Counted from the first letter of the stretch, positions 27,831-35,486 are shown. The stretch: DNA of 64,000 nucleotides from an uncultured Clostridia bacterium (GCA_949282385.1 CASDOP010000007.1:16593-80592); one strand, 5' to 3'. The notes: generated by a model from the sequence alone, not told the origin. Made by a program: numbers and translations.

Positions 27831-28613
27831 ATGGCATTTTGCGATAATTTACAGTATTTGAGAAAGCTCGGAAAAATAACGCAGGAAGAACTTGCTGAAA
27901 AGCTCGGCGTTTCCAGACAATCGGTGTCCAAATGGGAAACGGGCGAAGCCTATCCCGAAACCGAAAAGATAATAGCGCTCTGCCGCATGTTCGGCGTAAG
28001 CATGGACGAACTCATGCTCGGCGACGTGTCGGTTTGCGGCGGTAAGGCTTCTGGCGCGTCTTCCGAAAACATATCTTCGCAAACGGAGGATAGCTCATGT
28101 AAGACTTCAGACGCTCAAGAACTCGAAGAGCAGACGTCTGAAAAAAAGCAAGAGGACGATATTTTATTTGTTACTCGCGAGGAAGCAGAAAAAATAGAAA
28201 ACTTTTCCGATCTGCCCGAAAGAGTGCGCAAAGTTGCAAAATGGAAGTTGGTAAGGCATGCCATAAATTCCGCTCTGTTTGCCTGCGCCATGATAAGTTT
28301 TTTCTGCCTCGGTGCAATTTCCAATTTGTGGAACCCCGCGTGGCTGTTGTTCCCTCTCTGCATTTCGCTCTGCGTGTTTACGGATAAATTGTTTTCCTGC
28401 AAAAAGGACGGTACGTTCGCGCCGCTCGGCAAGCGCATTTTAAAAGCCTTTTCTTCGTCTGTCTGGCTTTTAGCCGTAACAGCCTATCTGTTCATCGGTA
28501 TCGTGTATTCGCTGTGGCATCCCGGATGGGTTATTTTTATAGCGTGCGTGTTCATCTCGCCCTTGCTCGAAACCGTAATCGGACTTATTTACATAAAAAA
28601 AGACAAAAGCTGA
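27831..28613 (+). CDS. XRE-family regulator with C-terminal membrane domain
   Basis: 260-residue protein. Residues 1-65 are a classical Cro/C1-type helix-turn-helix: LRKLGKITQEELAEKLGVSR, then SVSKWETGEAYP and MFGVSMDELM. A Ser/Glu-rich linker follows, then about four hydrophobic segments (for example SALFACAMISFFCLGAI and VIFIACVFISPLLETVIG) with two Trp-Pro-Ala/Gly-Trp turns (WNPAWLLFP, WHPGWVIF). It is therefore a membrane-tethered DNA-binding protein, a common clostridial type whose signals are unknown. ATG 27831 follows GGAGG. The next transcribed unit, on the opposite strand, makes two micropeptides; a functional link is possible but not shown. Confidence 0.88.
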   Translation: MAFCDNLQYLRKLGKITQEELAEKLGVSRQSVSKWETGEAYPETEKIIALCRMFGVSMDELMLGDVSVCGGKASGASSENISSQTEDSSCKTSDAQELEEQTSEKKQEDDILFVTREEAEKIENFSDLPERVRKVAKWKLVRHAINSALFACAMISFFCLGAISNLWNPAWLLFPLCISLCVFTDKLFSCKKDGTFAPLGKRILKAFSSSVWLLAVTAYLFIGIVYSLWHPGWVIFIACVFISPLLETVIGLIYIKKDKS

Positions 28614-28753
28614 ATGCGTATTTAATCATCGCGATCGCGCGATAAATTCAGTGCGATTTATATGCAACCCATAGTAAATGTATCATATTTAAATGCAGTC
28701 CGCGAAAATAATTTTGCGCAAATAAAGGTGCATATTATATCCGCAAAGTATAG

Positions 28754-28797
28754 TGCAAAAAATTAAGCGGGTTCCGACTTTACTGTCGGAACCCGCT
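28754..28797 (-). terminator. terminator of the micropeptide transcript
   Basis: 13-bp stem AGCGGGTTCCGAC / GTCGGAACCCGCT (28766-28778 with 28785-28797), then TTAATTTTTTGC on the minus strand. Confidence 0.88.
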
Positions 28798-28833
28798 CTT
28801 TCTCTATTTAAAATTTTATCTTTTGCTTTTGCA

Positions 28834-28932
28834 TTATCTCGCGCAGCCGAGGGTTATATAGGAGAGAGGCGATACGCCAATCTCGTTCTCGGCGCTGTCG
28901 AGTTCTGCAATTTTTTCATACATGTCTATCAT
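28834..28932 (-). CDS. micropeptide A, paralogue of the one at 28998-29093
   Basis: 32-residue peptide. It starts MIDMYEKI, has an acidic middle (AELDSAENE) and ends GVSPLSYITLGCAR. ATG 28932 is eight bases from a perfect TAAAGGAGG. It aligns along its whole length with the upstream micropeptide: M-D-x-Y-E-K, then an E/D-rich stretch, then G-V-x-P-L-S-Y-x-x-L-G-C-A-(K/R)-stop. DNA is clearly diverged between the copies while this pattern is kept, which argues for selection on protein. There is one cysteine, third from the end. No signal peptide, no membrane segment. I do not know the family; a signalling peptide, a modified-peptide precursor or a small regulator are all possible. Confidence 0.72.
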   Translation of the reverse strand: MIDMYEKIAELDSAENEIGVSPLSYITLGCAR

Positions 28933-28997
28933 AAAAATTGCCTCCTTTATTAAGTTGCTGCATGAGTTTTTTCTGGTGTTCTTCGGTTATGCAAAAA

Positions 28998-29093
28998 TTA
29001 TTTTGCGCAGCCGAGTACGACGTAAGACAAAGGGTTTACACCGTATTCAGTCGTTTCGTCGTCGAACTGGTTTAATTTTTCATATATATCCAT
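28998..29093 (-). CDS. micropeptide B, first gene of a two-peptide transcript
   Basis: 31-residue peptide beginning MDIYEKLNQFDDE and ending EYGVNPLSYVVLGCAK. ATG 29093 is seven bases from AAAGGAGG. It lies 65 bases upstream of micropeptide A in the same transcript, between a consensus promoter (29189-29217) and an intrinsic terminator (28754-28797). The N-terminal half is acidic, the C-terminal half hydrophobic with a single Cys; that leader-like plus core-like division is what one sees in peptide precursors, but no modification enzyme, protease or exporter is adjacent. Neighbours are an XRE membrane regulator and an alcohol dehydrogenase on the other strand. Confidence 0.74.
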   Translation of the reverse strand: MDIYEKLNQFDDETTEYGVNPLSYVVLGCAK

Positions 29094-29188
29094 TTCTCGT
29101 ACCTCCTTTGAAGGTATTCTCTTTCTTGCGCTTTGCCGCGCCTAAGTTTTTTTGTTTTTTTGTACAGCCTTCCGCTGTTTACGGCTGC

Positions 29189-29217
29189 AGTATATCATAG
29201 AGATTTTTGTTAGTCAA
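29189..29217 (-). promoter_or_regulatory. promoter of the micropeptide transcript
   Basis: Minus strand TTGACT (29212-29217), 17 bases, TATACT (29189-29194), with an extended TGA. Leader of about 90 bases to micropeptide B. Confidence 0.82.
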
Positions 29218-29304
29218 TAACAAACTCAAAATTTTTTAAAATGCCGAATTTGTTAGTTTATAACACTATTTTATGATAATACCGATAAAAAATGTTAATT
29301 AACA
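29207..29304. promoter_or_regulatory. three spaced dyads, candidate operators
   Basis: TTGTTA-GTCAA-TAACAA (29207-29223, over the -35 box of the micropeptide promoter), TTGTTA-GTTTA-TAACAC (29250-29266) and TGTTAATTAACA (29293-29304). Centres are about 43 and 40 bases apart, close to four helix turns. They resemble clostridial Rex sites (TTGTTAA-N4-TTAACAA) but the spacing is wrong by one or more bases. Confidence 0.5.
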
Positions 29305-29508
29305 TTTTAATTGTAAACAAGTTGTAATAAATTTACAAAACTAACAAAAGTTTTCAATTTTTAACAAAAAGGGACAAAGTATTTGAAAATTGCTGTCCTG
29401 TATATGTTAAAACGGGTAATATCGTAAACCTATTGCGATTTAATCTTATTATTAATATATAACCCGTCCAAATGCTCGTCAATCGCTAAAAAAATATTTT
29501 ATTTGCTA
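29305..29508. other. AT-rich gap with an inverted repeat upstream of the alcohol dehydrogenase
   Basis: No gene seen. It holds ACTAACAAA (29340-29348), an inverted copy of half of the upstream dyads, and an 11-base inverted repeat with one mismatch (29412-29422 with 29457-29467). Confidence 0.45.
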
Positions 29509-29537
29509 TTGCGCGGGCAGCCGCCGCGTGATATAAT
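29509..29537 (+). promoter_or_regulatory. promoter of the alcohol dehydrogenase gene
   Basis: TTGCGC (29509-29514), 17 bases, TGA-TATAAT (29532-29537). Confidence 0.7.
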
Positions 29538-29573
29538 TTTTATGATAATATGGCAAAAAAAGGAGATTTTTTT

Positions 29574-30737
29574 ATGCATGGAAATTTTGAGTTCTGCAAC
29601 CCGACAAAAATATTTTTCGGCAAAGGCGCGATTGAAAATCTCGAAGCCGAACTTAAAGGTTACGGCAAGACGGTAATGCTCGTCTACGGCGGCGGTTCGA
29701 TTAAAAAGAACGGCATTTACGATAAAGTTACTCAAATTTTGGCAAAATGCGGCAAAACGGTAGTTGAGGACGGCGGCGTTATGCCCAATCCCACCTCGGA
29801 TAAACTTGCCGAGGGCGCAAAGATTGCGCGCGAAAACGATGTCGATTTAATTCTCGCCGTCGGCGGAGGTTCGGTCTGCGACTATTCCAAGGCGGTTTCC
29901 GTGTCGGCTTATTGCAACGACGACCCCTGGGAAAAATATTACGAGCGCATGGAAGACGTCGACAATAAGATAATTCCCGTCGGCTGCGTTCTGACCATGG
30001 CAGGAACGGGTTCGGAGATGAACGGCGGAGCCGTTATCACCAACCATCACAAAAAACTCAAGGTCGGACACGTCTTCGGCTACAACGTTTTCCCCAAATT
30101 TTCCGTGCTCGATCCCGAATACACGTTCTCTCTGCCCGTGTACCAGATGAAAGCGGGCTGTTACGACATTATGTCGCACATCTTGGAGCAGTATTTTTCT
30201 GGCGAGGACGACAACGTTTCGGACTATATCGCCGAAGGGCTTATGAAATGCCTGATTAATTCCTCGCGCGCGGCGGTTAAAAATCCTTGCGACTACGAGG
30301 CACGTTCAAACATAATGTGGACGGCGACGCTCGCTTTGAATACGCTTACTGCCATGGGCAAGACTACCGACTGGATGGTGCATATGCTCGGGCAGGCTGT
30401 CGGAGCATACACCGACGCAACCCACGGCATGACGCTCGCCGCCGTTTCCATGGCGTATTACAAAATGATTTTGCCGAGCGGAAAGGCAAAATTTGCCCGC
30501 TTTGCGCGCAACGTCTGGAACGTAGTCGATTGCGGCGACGAAACAAAGATGGCGCTTGCGGGACTTGCCGAAATGGAAAAATGGATGAAGGAAATAGGTT
30601 TGGTTATGAACCTTTCCGAGCTGGGAGTAAAAGAAAATATGATAGAGGGCATCGCCGACGCGACATTCATTCTCGACGGCGGTTACAAGGTTCTTACGCG
30701 CGAGGAAGTCGTGGAAGTTCTCCGTCAGTCTATGTAA
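29574..30737 (+). CDS. iron-containing alcohol dehydrogenase (butanol dehydrogenase/YqhD type)
   Basis: 387-residue group III metal-dependent alcohol dehydrogenase, reducing aldehydes with NAD(P)H. It begins with FEFCNPTKIFFGKGAIENL, has the dinucleotide loop VYGGGSIKKNGIY and AVGGGSVCDYSKA, and the metal ligands in GCYDIMSHILEQYF (Asp, His), DWMVHMLGQ (His) and DATHGMTLA (His). ATG 29574 is chosen over the in-frame ATG at 29550 because AAGGAG lies between them at the right distance. It is alone between its own promoter and a bidirectional terminator. Possible redox-responsive operators lie 200-300 bases upstream. Preference for NADPH or butanal cannot be read from sequence. Confidence 0.94.
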   Translation: MHGNFEFCNPTKIFFGKGAIENLEAELKGYGKTVMLVYGGGSIKKNGIYDKVTQILAKCGKTVVEDGGVMPNPTSDKLAEGAKIARENDVDLILAVGGGSVCDYSKAVSVSAYCNDDPWEKYYERMEDVDNKIIPVGCVLTMAGTGSEMNGGAVITNHHKKLKVGHVFGYNVFPKFSVLDPEYTFSLPVYQMKAGCYDIMSHILEQYFSGEDDNVSDYIAEGLMKCLINSSRAAVKNPCDYEARSNIMWTATLALNTLTAMGKTTDWMVHMLGQAVGAYTDATHGMTLAAVSMAYYKMILPSGKAKFARFARNVWNVVDCGDETKMALAGLAEMEKWMKEIGLVMNLSELGVKENMIEGIADATFILDGGYKVLTREEVVEVLRQSM

Positions 30738-30864
30738 AGGCGTTTAAGGGGCAAGCTGCGTTATTTTTGCAGATTAACTTTTTAATTTGCAGACTTATTA
30801 ATCCTGACGCTGAAAGTTCGCGCACGAACGGCATGCGCGAACCGTAAAAAGCAATAATAAAATT

Positions 30865-30905
30865 AAAAGCGCCCGCAATCGTCGCGATTGCGGGCGCTTT
30901 TTTTA
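30865..30905. terminator. bidirectional terminator between the dehydrogenase and spoIIQ-like genes
   Basis: 16-bp stem AAAAGCGCCCGCAATC / GATTGCGGGCGCTTTT followed by T run. Confidence 0.88.
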
Positions 30906-30983
30906 CTCTGTTTTTCTCTGCGTCGGGGGGAAGGCACATCAAAAAACGGGTTTTGTCGGAATTTTTTGCCGTCGGGTCAAAAA

Positions 30984-31622
30984 TTACTTTTCGGCAATAT
31001 CGAGGTAATCGTTGGGGTCGGCAACGGCGCCGTCCTTGTAAACTTCGAAGTGCAGGTGCGCGCCGTCCTTGTACTCGCTGCCTGCGGGCTGCGCAATAGT
31101 GCCTATAACGTCGCCGCGGCTTACGGTATCGCCTACTTTAAGCGTTTCTGCAGCGTCAATGAAGTAATAGCAGGTTTTAACGCCGTTGGCGTGCGAAAGG
31201 GTAACCTTCGTTCCGTCGAGGACGTCGCCCACCGTAATGCTTTCCACCGTTCCGTCCAGGCAAGCCATAACTTCCGTGCCTACTTCGCCGGACATGTCAA
31301 GTCCCGTATGGAAATGATAGCAGTCAAGCGTCGTGTTGTGGTAGAAGGTGTAATCGTTTATAACGTCAACCTGCGCGACGGGGGCAATGAATTCGTAGCT
31401 CGAGGATACGTCGTCGGAATCGTCGTCATCGTCTGAATTATCTGTATCATCTGTATCGTCTGTATTGCTATCGTCCGTTGAATTGTTGATTTCAAAGGAA
31501 TTTTTGGAATTCTGCACGGCAAAAATTACAGTAACGGTAATCGCTGCGATAATAAGTATGCAGGCGCCCAGAATGAGGTAGTAGGACAGTATTCTTTTTT
31601 TGTTGTTGTTTTCTTGGCTCAT
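30984..31622 (-). CDS. M23 family metallopeptidase, SpoIIQ-like
   Basis: 212-residue type II membrane protein: short cytoplasmic tail with basic residues (NNNKKR), one membrane helix (YLILGACILIIAAITVTVIF), an extreme Asp/Ser/Thr linker (DDTDDTDNSDDDDDSDD) and a LytM/M23 domain. The zinc residues are complete: HTGLDMSG (H-x3-D) and HLHFEVY. This architecture and size match clostridial SpoIIQ, the forespore protein of the channel across the engulfing membranes, whose Clostridium forms keep zinc ligands unlike that of Bacillus. The upstream gene on the same strand also looks like a member of the B. subtilis ywmB-spoIID-spoIIQ area. A general cell wall hydrolase remains possible. Confidence 0.8.
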   Translation of the reverse strand: MSQENNNKKRILSYYLILGACILIIAAITVTVIFAVQNSKNSFEINNSTDDSNTDDTDDTDNSDDDDDSDDVSSSYEFIAPVAQVDVINDYTFYHNTTLDCYHFHTGLDMSGEVGTEVMACLDGTVESITVGDVLDGTKVTLSHANGVKTCYYFIDAAETLKVGDTVSRGDVIGTIAQPAGSEYKDGAHLHFEVYKDGAVADPNDYLDIAEK

Positions 31623-31700
31623 AATTTTGTCTCCTTTTATGTAGCGGCTTTGCGCTCAGACTTTTTATTGACCGCGCGGGGCGGTTTTATACATTTTTTA

Positions 31701-32120
31701 TCAGTATCCTCCGAAAATTATCGGCGAAGCGATAATAACGCTGTCGGCTTTGACGCAGATGTGCAGATTTACCTTCTGATCGTAAAGCGTAACGGAATAG
31801 GGCAGGTCGGCGGAGCAGTAGTAGTTGACGCTGTCGGAAAGCTGTTCGGAAAAGAGTATTTTTCCGTTCACCTTTTCAAGAAGTTCATCCGTGTCCAGAG
31901 TTTTAAACGTCGTGGCTTCGCCGCAGACGTTGGTGAGCGTCAGCGCCAGAAGTTCCGCGCCCTTGTCAACCGTAATCACCTTGCAGTCGGCGGAGCTTGT
32001 GCCTATAAAAAAGGTGTAGCTGTCGCCGCACTCGAAAGCCGTTTTCTTTGGCAGGGAAACGACAGCCGCGCAGACAGCCAAAGCAATTATTATGATTATG
32101 CTCAACTTTATCGCACGCAT
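31701..32120 (-). CDS. membrane-anchored protein, possibly YwmB-like
   Basis: 139-residue protein with one N-terminal membrane helix (LSIIIIIALAVCAAVVSL) and an exported domain. The C-terminal part, with LLEKVNGKILFSEQL, YYCSADLPYSV and VNLHICVKADSVIIASPIIFG, resembles the end of YwmB-family proteins, which lie next to spoIID and spoIIQ in Bacillus; here it sits 78 bases upstream of the SpoIIQ-like gene on the same strand, which supports the idea. It is much shorter than Bacillus YwmB (about 245). ATG 32120 follows GGGGGAGG. Function unknown; a sporulation role is inference. Confidence 0.62.
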   Translation of the reverse strand: MRAIKLSIIIIIALAVCAAVVSLPKKTAFECGDSYTFFIGTSSADCKVITVDKGAELLALTLTNVCGEATTFKTLDTDELLEKVNGKILFSEQLSDSVNYYCSADLPYSVTLYDQKVNLHICVKADSVIIASPIIFGGY

Positions 32121-32209
32121 TTTTCGTTTTCCTCCCCCGCGTCGTTGCAGGGATGGTTATAGCCGCCTTTTTGCCGCCTTATACAGAAAAAGATAAAAAA
32201 TTTTATTCG

Positions 32210-32251
32210 GCAAAAATAAAGCCGCCCGCGGGCAAAATGCCCGCGGGCGGC
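32210..32251 (-). terminator. terminator of the corA-fmdB unit or read-through stop
   Basis: Perfect 14-bp stem (32221-32234 with 32238-32251), then TTTATTTTT on the minus strand. Confidence 0.85.
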
Positions 32252-32466
32252 GTGCTTAATGATATTTATAAGTTTTGCAAATTAAAAATAGTAAAATAAA
32301 AATGCGGCAGGCATAAGGCTGTCGCATTGTGTTATAAGAACGGCATGTAATATTTTTCAGTGTATTTCATGTTTTTGCGCGCAGTCGTTGCGGCAAAAAT
32401 TATTTTAGTTGCCTTATTTTGACAACAATGGCGCGTGTCGCAGAGGTTAGCTGTAAAGGGGGAATT
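32252..32466. other. gap with a weak second terminator, no gene
   Basis: A stem with two mismatches (about 32300-32335) followed on the minus strand by TTTTTATTTTA may be the first terminator after fmdB. Nothing else recognised. Confidence 0.45.
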
Positions 32467-32667
32467 TTATTTGCCGCAGCCGGGGCAGGTTTTGCAGTGT
32501 CCGCTGCATTTTTTTGCGGGTTTTCCCGTGGCGGAAAAAATTTCGCCCGAATAACTGCGCACGGCGGCTGTGCCGCATGAAGGGCAAACCACCGCGTCGT
32601 CAAACTTTCTGACTAATTCTTCAAATTCCTTGCCGCACGAGGGGCATTTGTACTGAAGTAAAGGCAT
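32467..32667 (-). CDS. FmdB-family zinc ribbon protein
   Basis: 66-residue zinc ribbon of the FmdB family, named after a putative regulator next to a formamidase gene and of unknown role. Start MPLLQYKCPSCGKEFEELV is the family signature; a second pair VVCPSCG completes the zinc site. The tail adds CSGHCKTCPGCGK, three more cysteine steps common in anaerobe members. It starts one base after the corA stop, so the two are co-transcribed. The neighbouring magnesium transporter suggests, but does not show, a metal-related role. Confidence 0.9.
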   Translation of the reverse strand: MPLLQYKCPSCGKEFEELVRKFDDAVVCPSCGTAAVRSYSGEIFSATGKPAKKCSGHCKTCPGCGK

Positions 32668-32668
32668 T

Positions 32669-33658
32669 TTATTTCTTCCTCGTTCGTTTCTGGCGCCTGC
32701 TTCTTTTTGTCGGCGCTATCATATATCTGAAAAGTATAAAAGCTATGGCTACCGTCAGCACCATGGTGCATGCAATGACGAGCCAGAACCATACGCTTGA
32801 AGTTTCGCCGTTGAAGGCCTGGAAGGGAACGGGCATGTTCATGCCCCAGAACCCAGCAATCATGGTGGGAATGGCGAGCAGGATGGTTATAACCGTCAGT
32901 TTTTTCATGGCGTCGTTGGCGTTGTTGGAAATTACCGAGCCGTAAGCGTCCATCGAAACGCTCAGAATATCCTTGTAGATATTGCACATTTCTATGGCCT
33001 GGTTGCTTTCTATCACCATATCATCGTACAAATCGCGGTAATCTTCGCGCGTTGCAACGGCTTCGGCTTTGGAGAGTTTTTCGTGAACTTTGAAGTTTGA
33101 GCTCAAAGACGTGGAAAAGTAAACGAGCGAATTTTCCAGATCGAGGAGCTGTAAAATTTCCTCGTTTTTGAGCGTTCTGCCCAATTCCGCCTGCACTCTG
33201 TGAGATTTTCTGTCTATCTGCTTGAGGCAGTACAAAAATCTCTTCGCGTTGCCGTACATGAAATTAAGTATAAATCCCACGGGTTTGTCGCAGGAAATTT
33301 TAACTCGTCCCGTAATAAAATCTTTCAGAACGGGATTGCCCTTAAGGCATACGGTAACTATGCAGTTTTTGTTGTAAATTATGCCGAGGGGGAGGGTGGA
33401 ATAGCTGTCCCCCGCGTCGCTCTCCTCAATGACGGGGCAGTCCACGACGAACATCGAACATCCGTCGTCGAATTCTGTGCGCGCGCGTTCCTCTTCGTCG
33501 AGCGCCGCCTTAATCATGTCTTCGGGTATGCCTGTGGCTGCAACCACGTCGTCCACTTCGTCGTCCGTGGGGTTAATCATGTCTACCCAGCACAGCTTTT
33601 CGTATTTCTCGATGCGGAAGAGAACGTCGTTTTCGCCGTTGATAAAGAAATTAATCAT
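32669..33658 (-). CDS. corA: CorA family divalent cation transporter
   Basis: 329-residue CorA-type channel for Mg2+ (or Co2+/Ni2+). A long soluble N-terminal domain rich in helices (for example NEEILQLLDLENSLVYFSTSL) is followed by two C-terminal membrane helices; the selectivity motif GMN is present in WGMNMPVPF between them, and the C terminus is very basic (KRSRRQKRTRKK). ATG 33658 follows GAGGTTTAACGG. The gene is preceded by a promoter, a 12-residue leader peptide and an intrinsic terminator, so it appears to be regulated by attenuation. fmdB follows without a gap. Confidence 0.94.
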   Translation of the reverse strand: MINFFINGENDVLFRIEKYEKLCWVDMINPTDDEVDDVVAATGIPEDMIKAALDEEERARTEFDDGCSMFVVDCPVIEESDAGDSYSTLPLGIIYNKNCIVTVCLKGNPVLKDFITGRVKISCDKPVGFILNFMYGNAKRFLYCLKQIDRKSHRVQAELGRTLKNEEILQLLDLENSLVYFSTSLSSNFKVHEKLSKAEAVATREDYRDLYDDMVIESNQAIEMCNIYKDILSVSMDAYGSVISNNANDAMKKLTVITILLAIPTMIAGFWGMNMPVPFQAFNGETSSVWFWLVIACTMVLTVAIAFILFRYMIAPTKRSRRQKRTRKK

Positions 33659-33670
33659 CCGTTAAACCTC

Positions 33671-33710
33671 ACAAAAAAAATGCGCGGAAAAAGCTCCCGC
33701 GCACATTTCA
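33671..33710 (-). terminator. attenuator terminator before corA
   Basis: Minus strand stem TGCGCGG / CCGCGCA (33697-33703 with 33681-33687) followed by eight T, lying between the leader peptide and corA. A terminator inside the leader points to conditional read-through. Confidence 0.8.
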
Positions 33711-33725
33711 GGTTCGTGCGGCGGG

Positions 33726-33764
33726 TCAGTTTTCCATGTTTTCAAAACTTGGGCTGCTGTCCAT
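33726..33764 (-). CDS. corA leader peptide, 12 residues
   Basis: ATG 33764 follows AAAGGAAG and codes MDSSPSFENMEN then TGA. It lies in the corA leader about 20 bases before the attenuator. The peptide is acidic with an early proline, the kind of sequence that makes ribosomes unstable when Mg2+ is low (known for the E. coli mgtL leader). A Mg2+-sensing role is inference. Confidence 0.6.
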   Translation of the reverse strand: MDSSPSFENMEN

Positions 33765-33820
33765 ATTTCTTCCTTTGTCGTCGGAACGGTAAAATTTTAA
33801 CTTGCCCGTACGACGAAGAT

Positions 33821-33849
33821 ATTATACTCTATTTTATTTGTTTTGGCAA
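33821..33849 (-). promoter_or_regulatory. corA promoter
   Basis: Minus strand TTGCCA (33844-33849), 17 bases, TATAAT (33821-33826); leader of about 155 bases. Confidence 0.85.
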
Positions 33850-33897
33850 CAAAAAGTTAAAACTTTGCGCAAATGTAAAAATTGCTGTAGATATTCA

Positions 33898-33945
33898 TAA
33901 TAAAAAGCAAGCCGCGCGGCAAAAAATCGCCGCGCGGCTTGCTTT
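33898..33945 (-). terminator. terminator of the M1 peptidase gene
   Basis: 17-bp stem (33904-33920 with 33929-33945), then TTTTTATTAT on the minus strand. Confidence 0.88.
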
Positions 33946-33972
33946 AAGTTAATTTACGTCAATAATTATTTG

Positions 33973-35418
33973 TCAGATAATAACTTTCCCTTCGATGAAG
34001 CCCGAAAATATTCCCTCGCAGTCCGCAACCTTGCTCAGCTTTGCGATAAGTCCCTCGGGCGGAGCGATTTTTCCCTTATATTCTTTATAATATTCCGAAA
34101 GCGCGTCGACGAACTGCCTGTCGCCGCAGGTGTTGCGCACCGCGTCGAACATGAGAAGCGCTTTGTTGTAAGCAATGTTGGCGTATTCATAGTCGCCCGA
34201 ATATTCTGCAAGCGGTCTGTTCATGGATGTGTCAGCGTCGCCGAAAAGCTGGTTATAAACGGAATAGTATGCCCTGTATGACTTCATGGCAGTACCCGTA
34301 AGCCCCGTGCGCGTAAAGCCGTAAGCGGGCGAGCTTTCAAAAAACATGAGTGCGGAGTATTCTGCAAGCCCCTCGTCCTGCCAGCCGCATAAGTATTGGT
34401 CGCTGCCCACCGCCGCATACCACCATTGATGCGCGTTTTCATGCACTATGGTATATATTGCGCTCTTTTCGTCCTGCGCGTCTGAAATCATCGTCAGCGC
34501 GGGGTATTCCATGCCGCCCATGCAAAAGCCCGTCTGCGCGATTGAGAGGGTGGGGTACATATAATTCCCGAACTTTTCGGAAAAATATTCCACGCTCTTT
34601 TGGGCGACTTCTAGACTGACCTGCGGCTGCGCGTCTTCATAATAATAGTAATATACCGTAGTCCCGCCCGCCTGCGCGCTTAACACTTCAAACTTTTCGG
34701 AAAGCACCGCGGCAAAATCCCGGGCGCAACTCAGGCTGTAGGTGTAAGAGGTGTTGCCGTCCTCTTCGGTCTGACCTTCAAGCTGTCCGCTCGCCGCCAC
34801 TTTGAAGGAGGAGGGGACGGTTAAAGTTACGTCGTAGTCGGCAACTTCGGAAACAAAGGGGTCGCCCGTGCTGCAATATTCGTGTTCGGCGAAACCCGAG
34901 CTCGTGTATGCGCAAAGAACGGGGTAAAAATTTCCGAGATTGACGGTGTTTTCAGTTACGCCCGTGCGGTGGTTGACGTCGGCGAGCGTGAGGGTGTAAT
35001 CGATGGCAATCGTAACGCTCTGTTCGGGGTAGAGCGTTTCTGCAAGCGCGACGTCTAAAATATTCATGTCGGCGCCGCATATCTGCCACTCTTCGCCTCC
35101 TTCGACGCCGTTGATTTCCATGCCGCCGTAACTATCGCCCCTGTAGTACGCTTTGGACTGATAAACCTGCGAAACGGGCGCATATATGGCGCCCTTTCGG
35201 TACGCATTGCCCCAGAGGTTGAAGCTCAGGCTGTCGAAACAGTTGTCGGTATCGTTGTAGTATGTGAGCACGGTCGTGCCGCTGAGCGTGTTTTCGCCGT
35301 CGTAAACGACGTCTATGTCGTAGCGGCTGAGGGAAGCGGTGTTTTCGGAGCATGCCGCGGCGGGCAGGCAAAGGGCGGCGAACGCCGCCGCAATCATTAC
35401 CGATAATAATTTTTTCAT
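33973..35418 (-). CDS. M1 family metallopeptidase lipoprotein
   Basis: 481-residue secreted aminopeptidase-like protein. It has a lipoprotein signal (MKKLLSVMIAAAFAAL, lipobox LPAAAC). The gluzincin zinc site is complete: HENAH (His 326, Glu 327, His 330) and Glu 349 in QDEGLAEY, spaced as in M1 peptidases. The exopeptidase GxMEN-like motif appears as FCMGGMEYP, which places the substrate N terminus, with E in the expected place but Y for N. About half the size of full M1 aminopeptidases, so the C-terminal helical domain is reduced. It probably digests peptides at the cell surface. Diverges from the nitrilase-like gene. Confidence 0.9.
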   Translation of the reverse strand: MKKLLSVMIAAAFAALCLPAAACSENTASLSRYDIDVVYDGENTLSGTTVLTYYNDTDNCFDSLSFNLWGNAYRKGAIYAPVSQVYQSKAYYRGDSYGGMEINGVEGGEEWQICGADMNILDVALAETLYPEQSVTIAIDYTLTLADVNHRTGVTENTVNLGNFYPVLCAYTSSGFAEHEYCSTGDPFVSEVADYDVTLTVPSSFKVAASGQLEGQTEEDGNTSYTYSLSCARDFAAVLSEKFEVLSAQAGGTTVYYYYYEDAQPQVSLEVAQKSVEYFSEKFGNYMYPTLSIAQTGFCMGGMEYPALTMISDAQDEKSAIYTIVHENAHQWWYAAVGSDQYLCGWQDEGLAEYSALMFFESSPAYGFTRTGLTGTAMKSYRAYYSVYNQLFGDADTSMNRPLAEYSGDYEYANIAYNKALLMFDAVRNTCGDRQFVDALSEYYKEYKGKIAPPEGLIAKLSKVADCEGIFSGFIEGKVII

Positions 35419-35486
35419 ACAAATAAGTTATTCTTTTTTCCGTCGCCGTAGAACCTTTTTTGCAAAGCCGAAATAATATAAAATGT

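Noticed and set aside
29250..29266. Reading the dyads upstream of the alcohol dehydrogenase as classical Rex sites
   Set aside because: Half-site spacing is five bases instead of six, and the best copy covers the micropeptide promoter, not that of the dehydrogenase; kept as unnamed operators.
33658..33814. M-box (ykoK) magnesium riboswitch before corA
   Set aside because: None of the conserved M-box sequence blocks can be found; the leader fits a short ORF plus terminator better.
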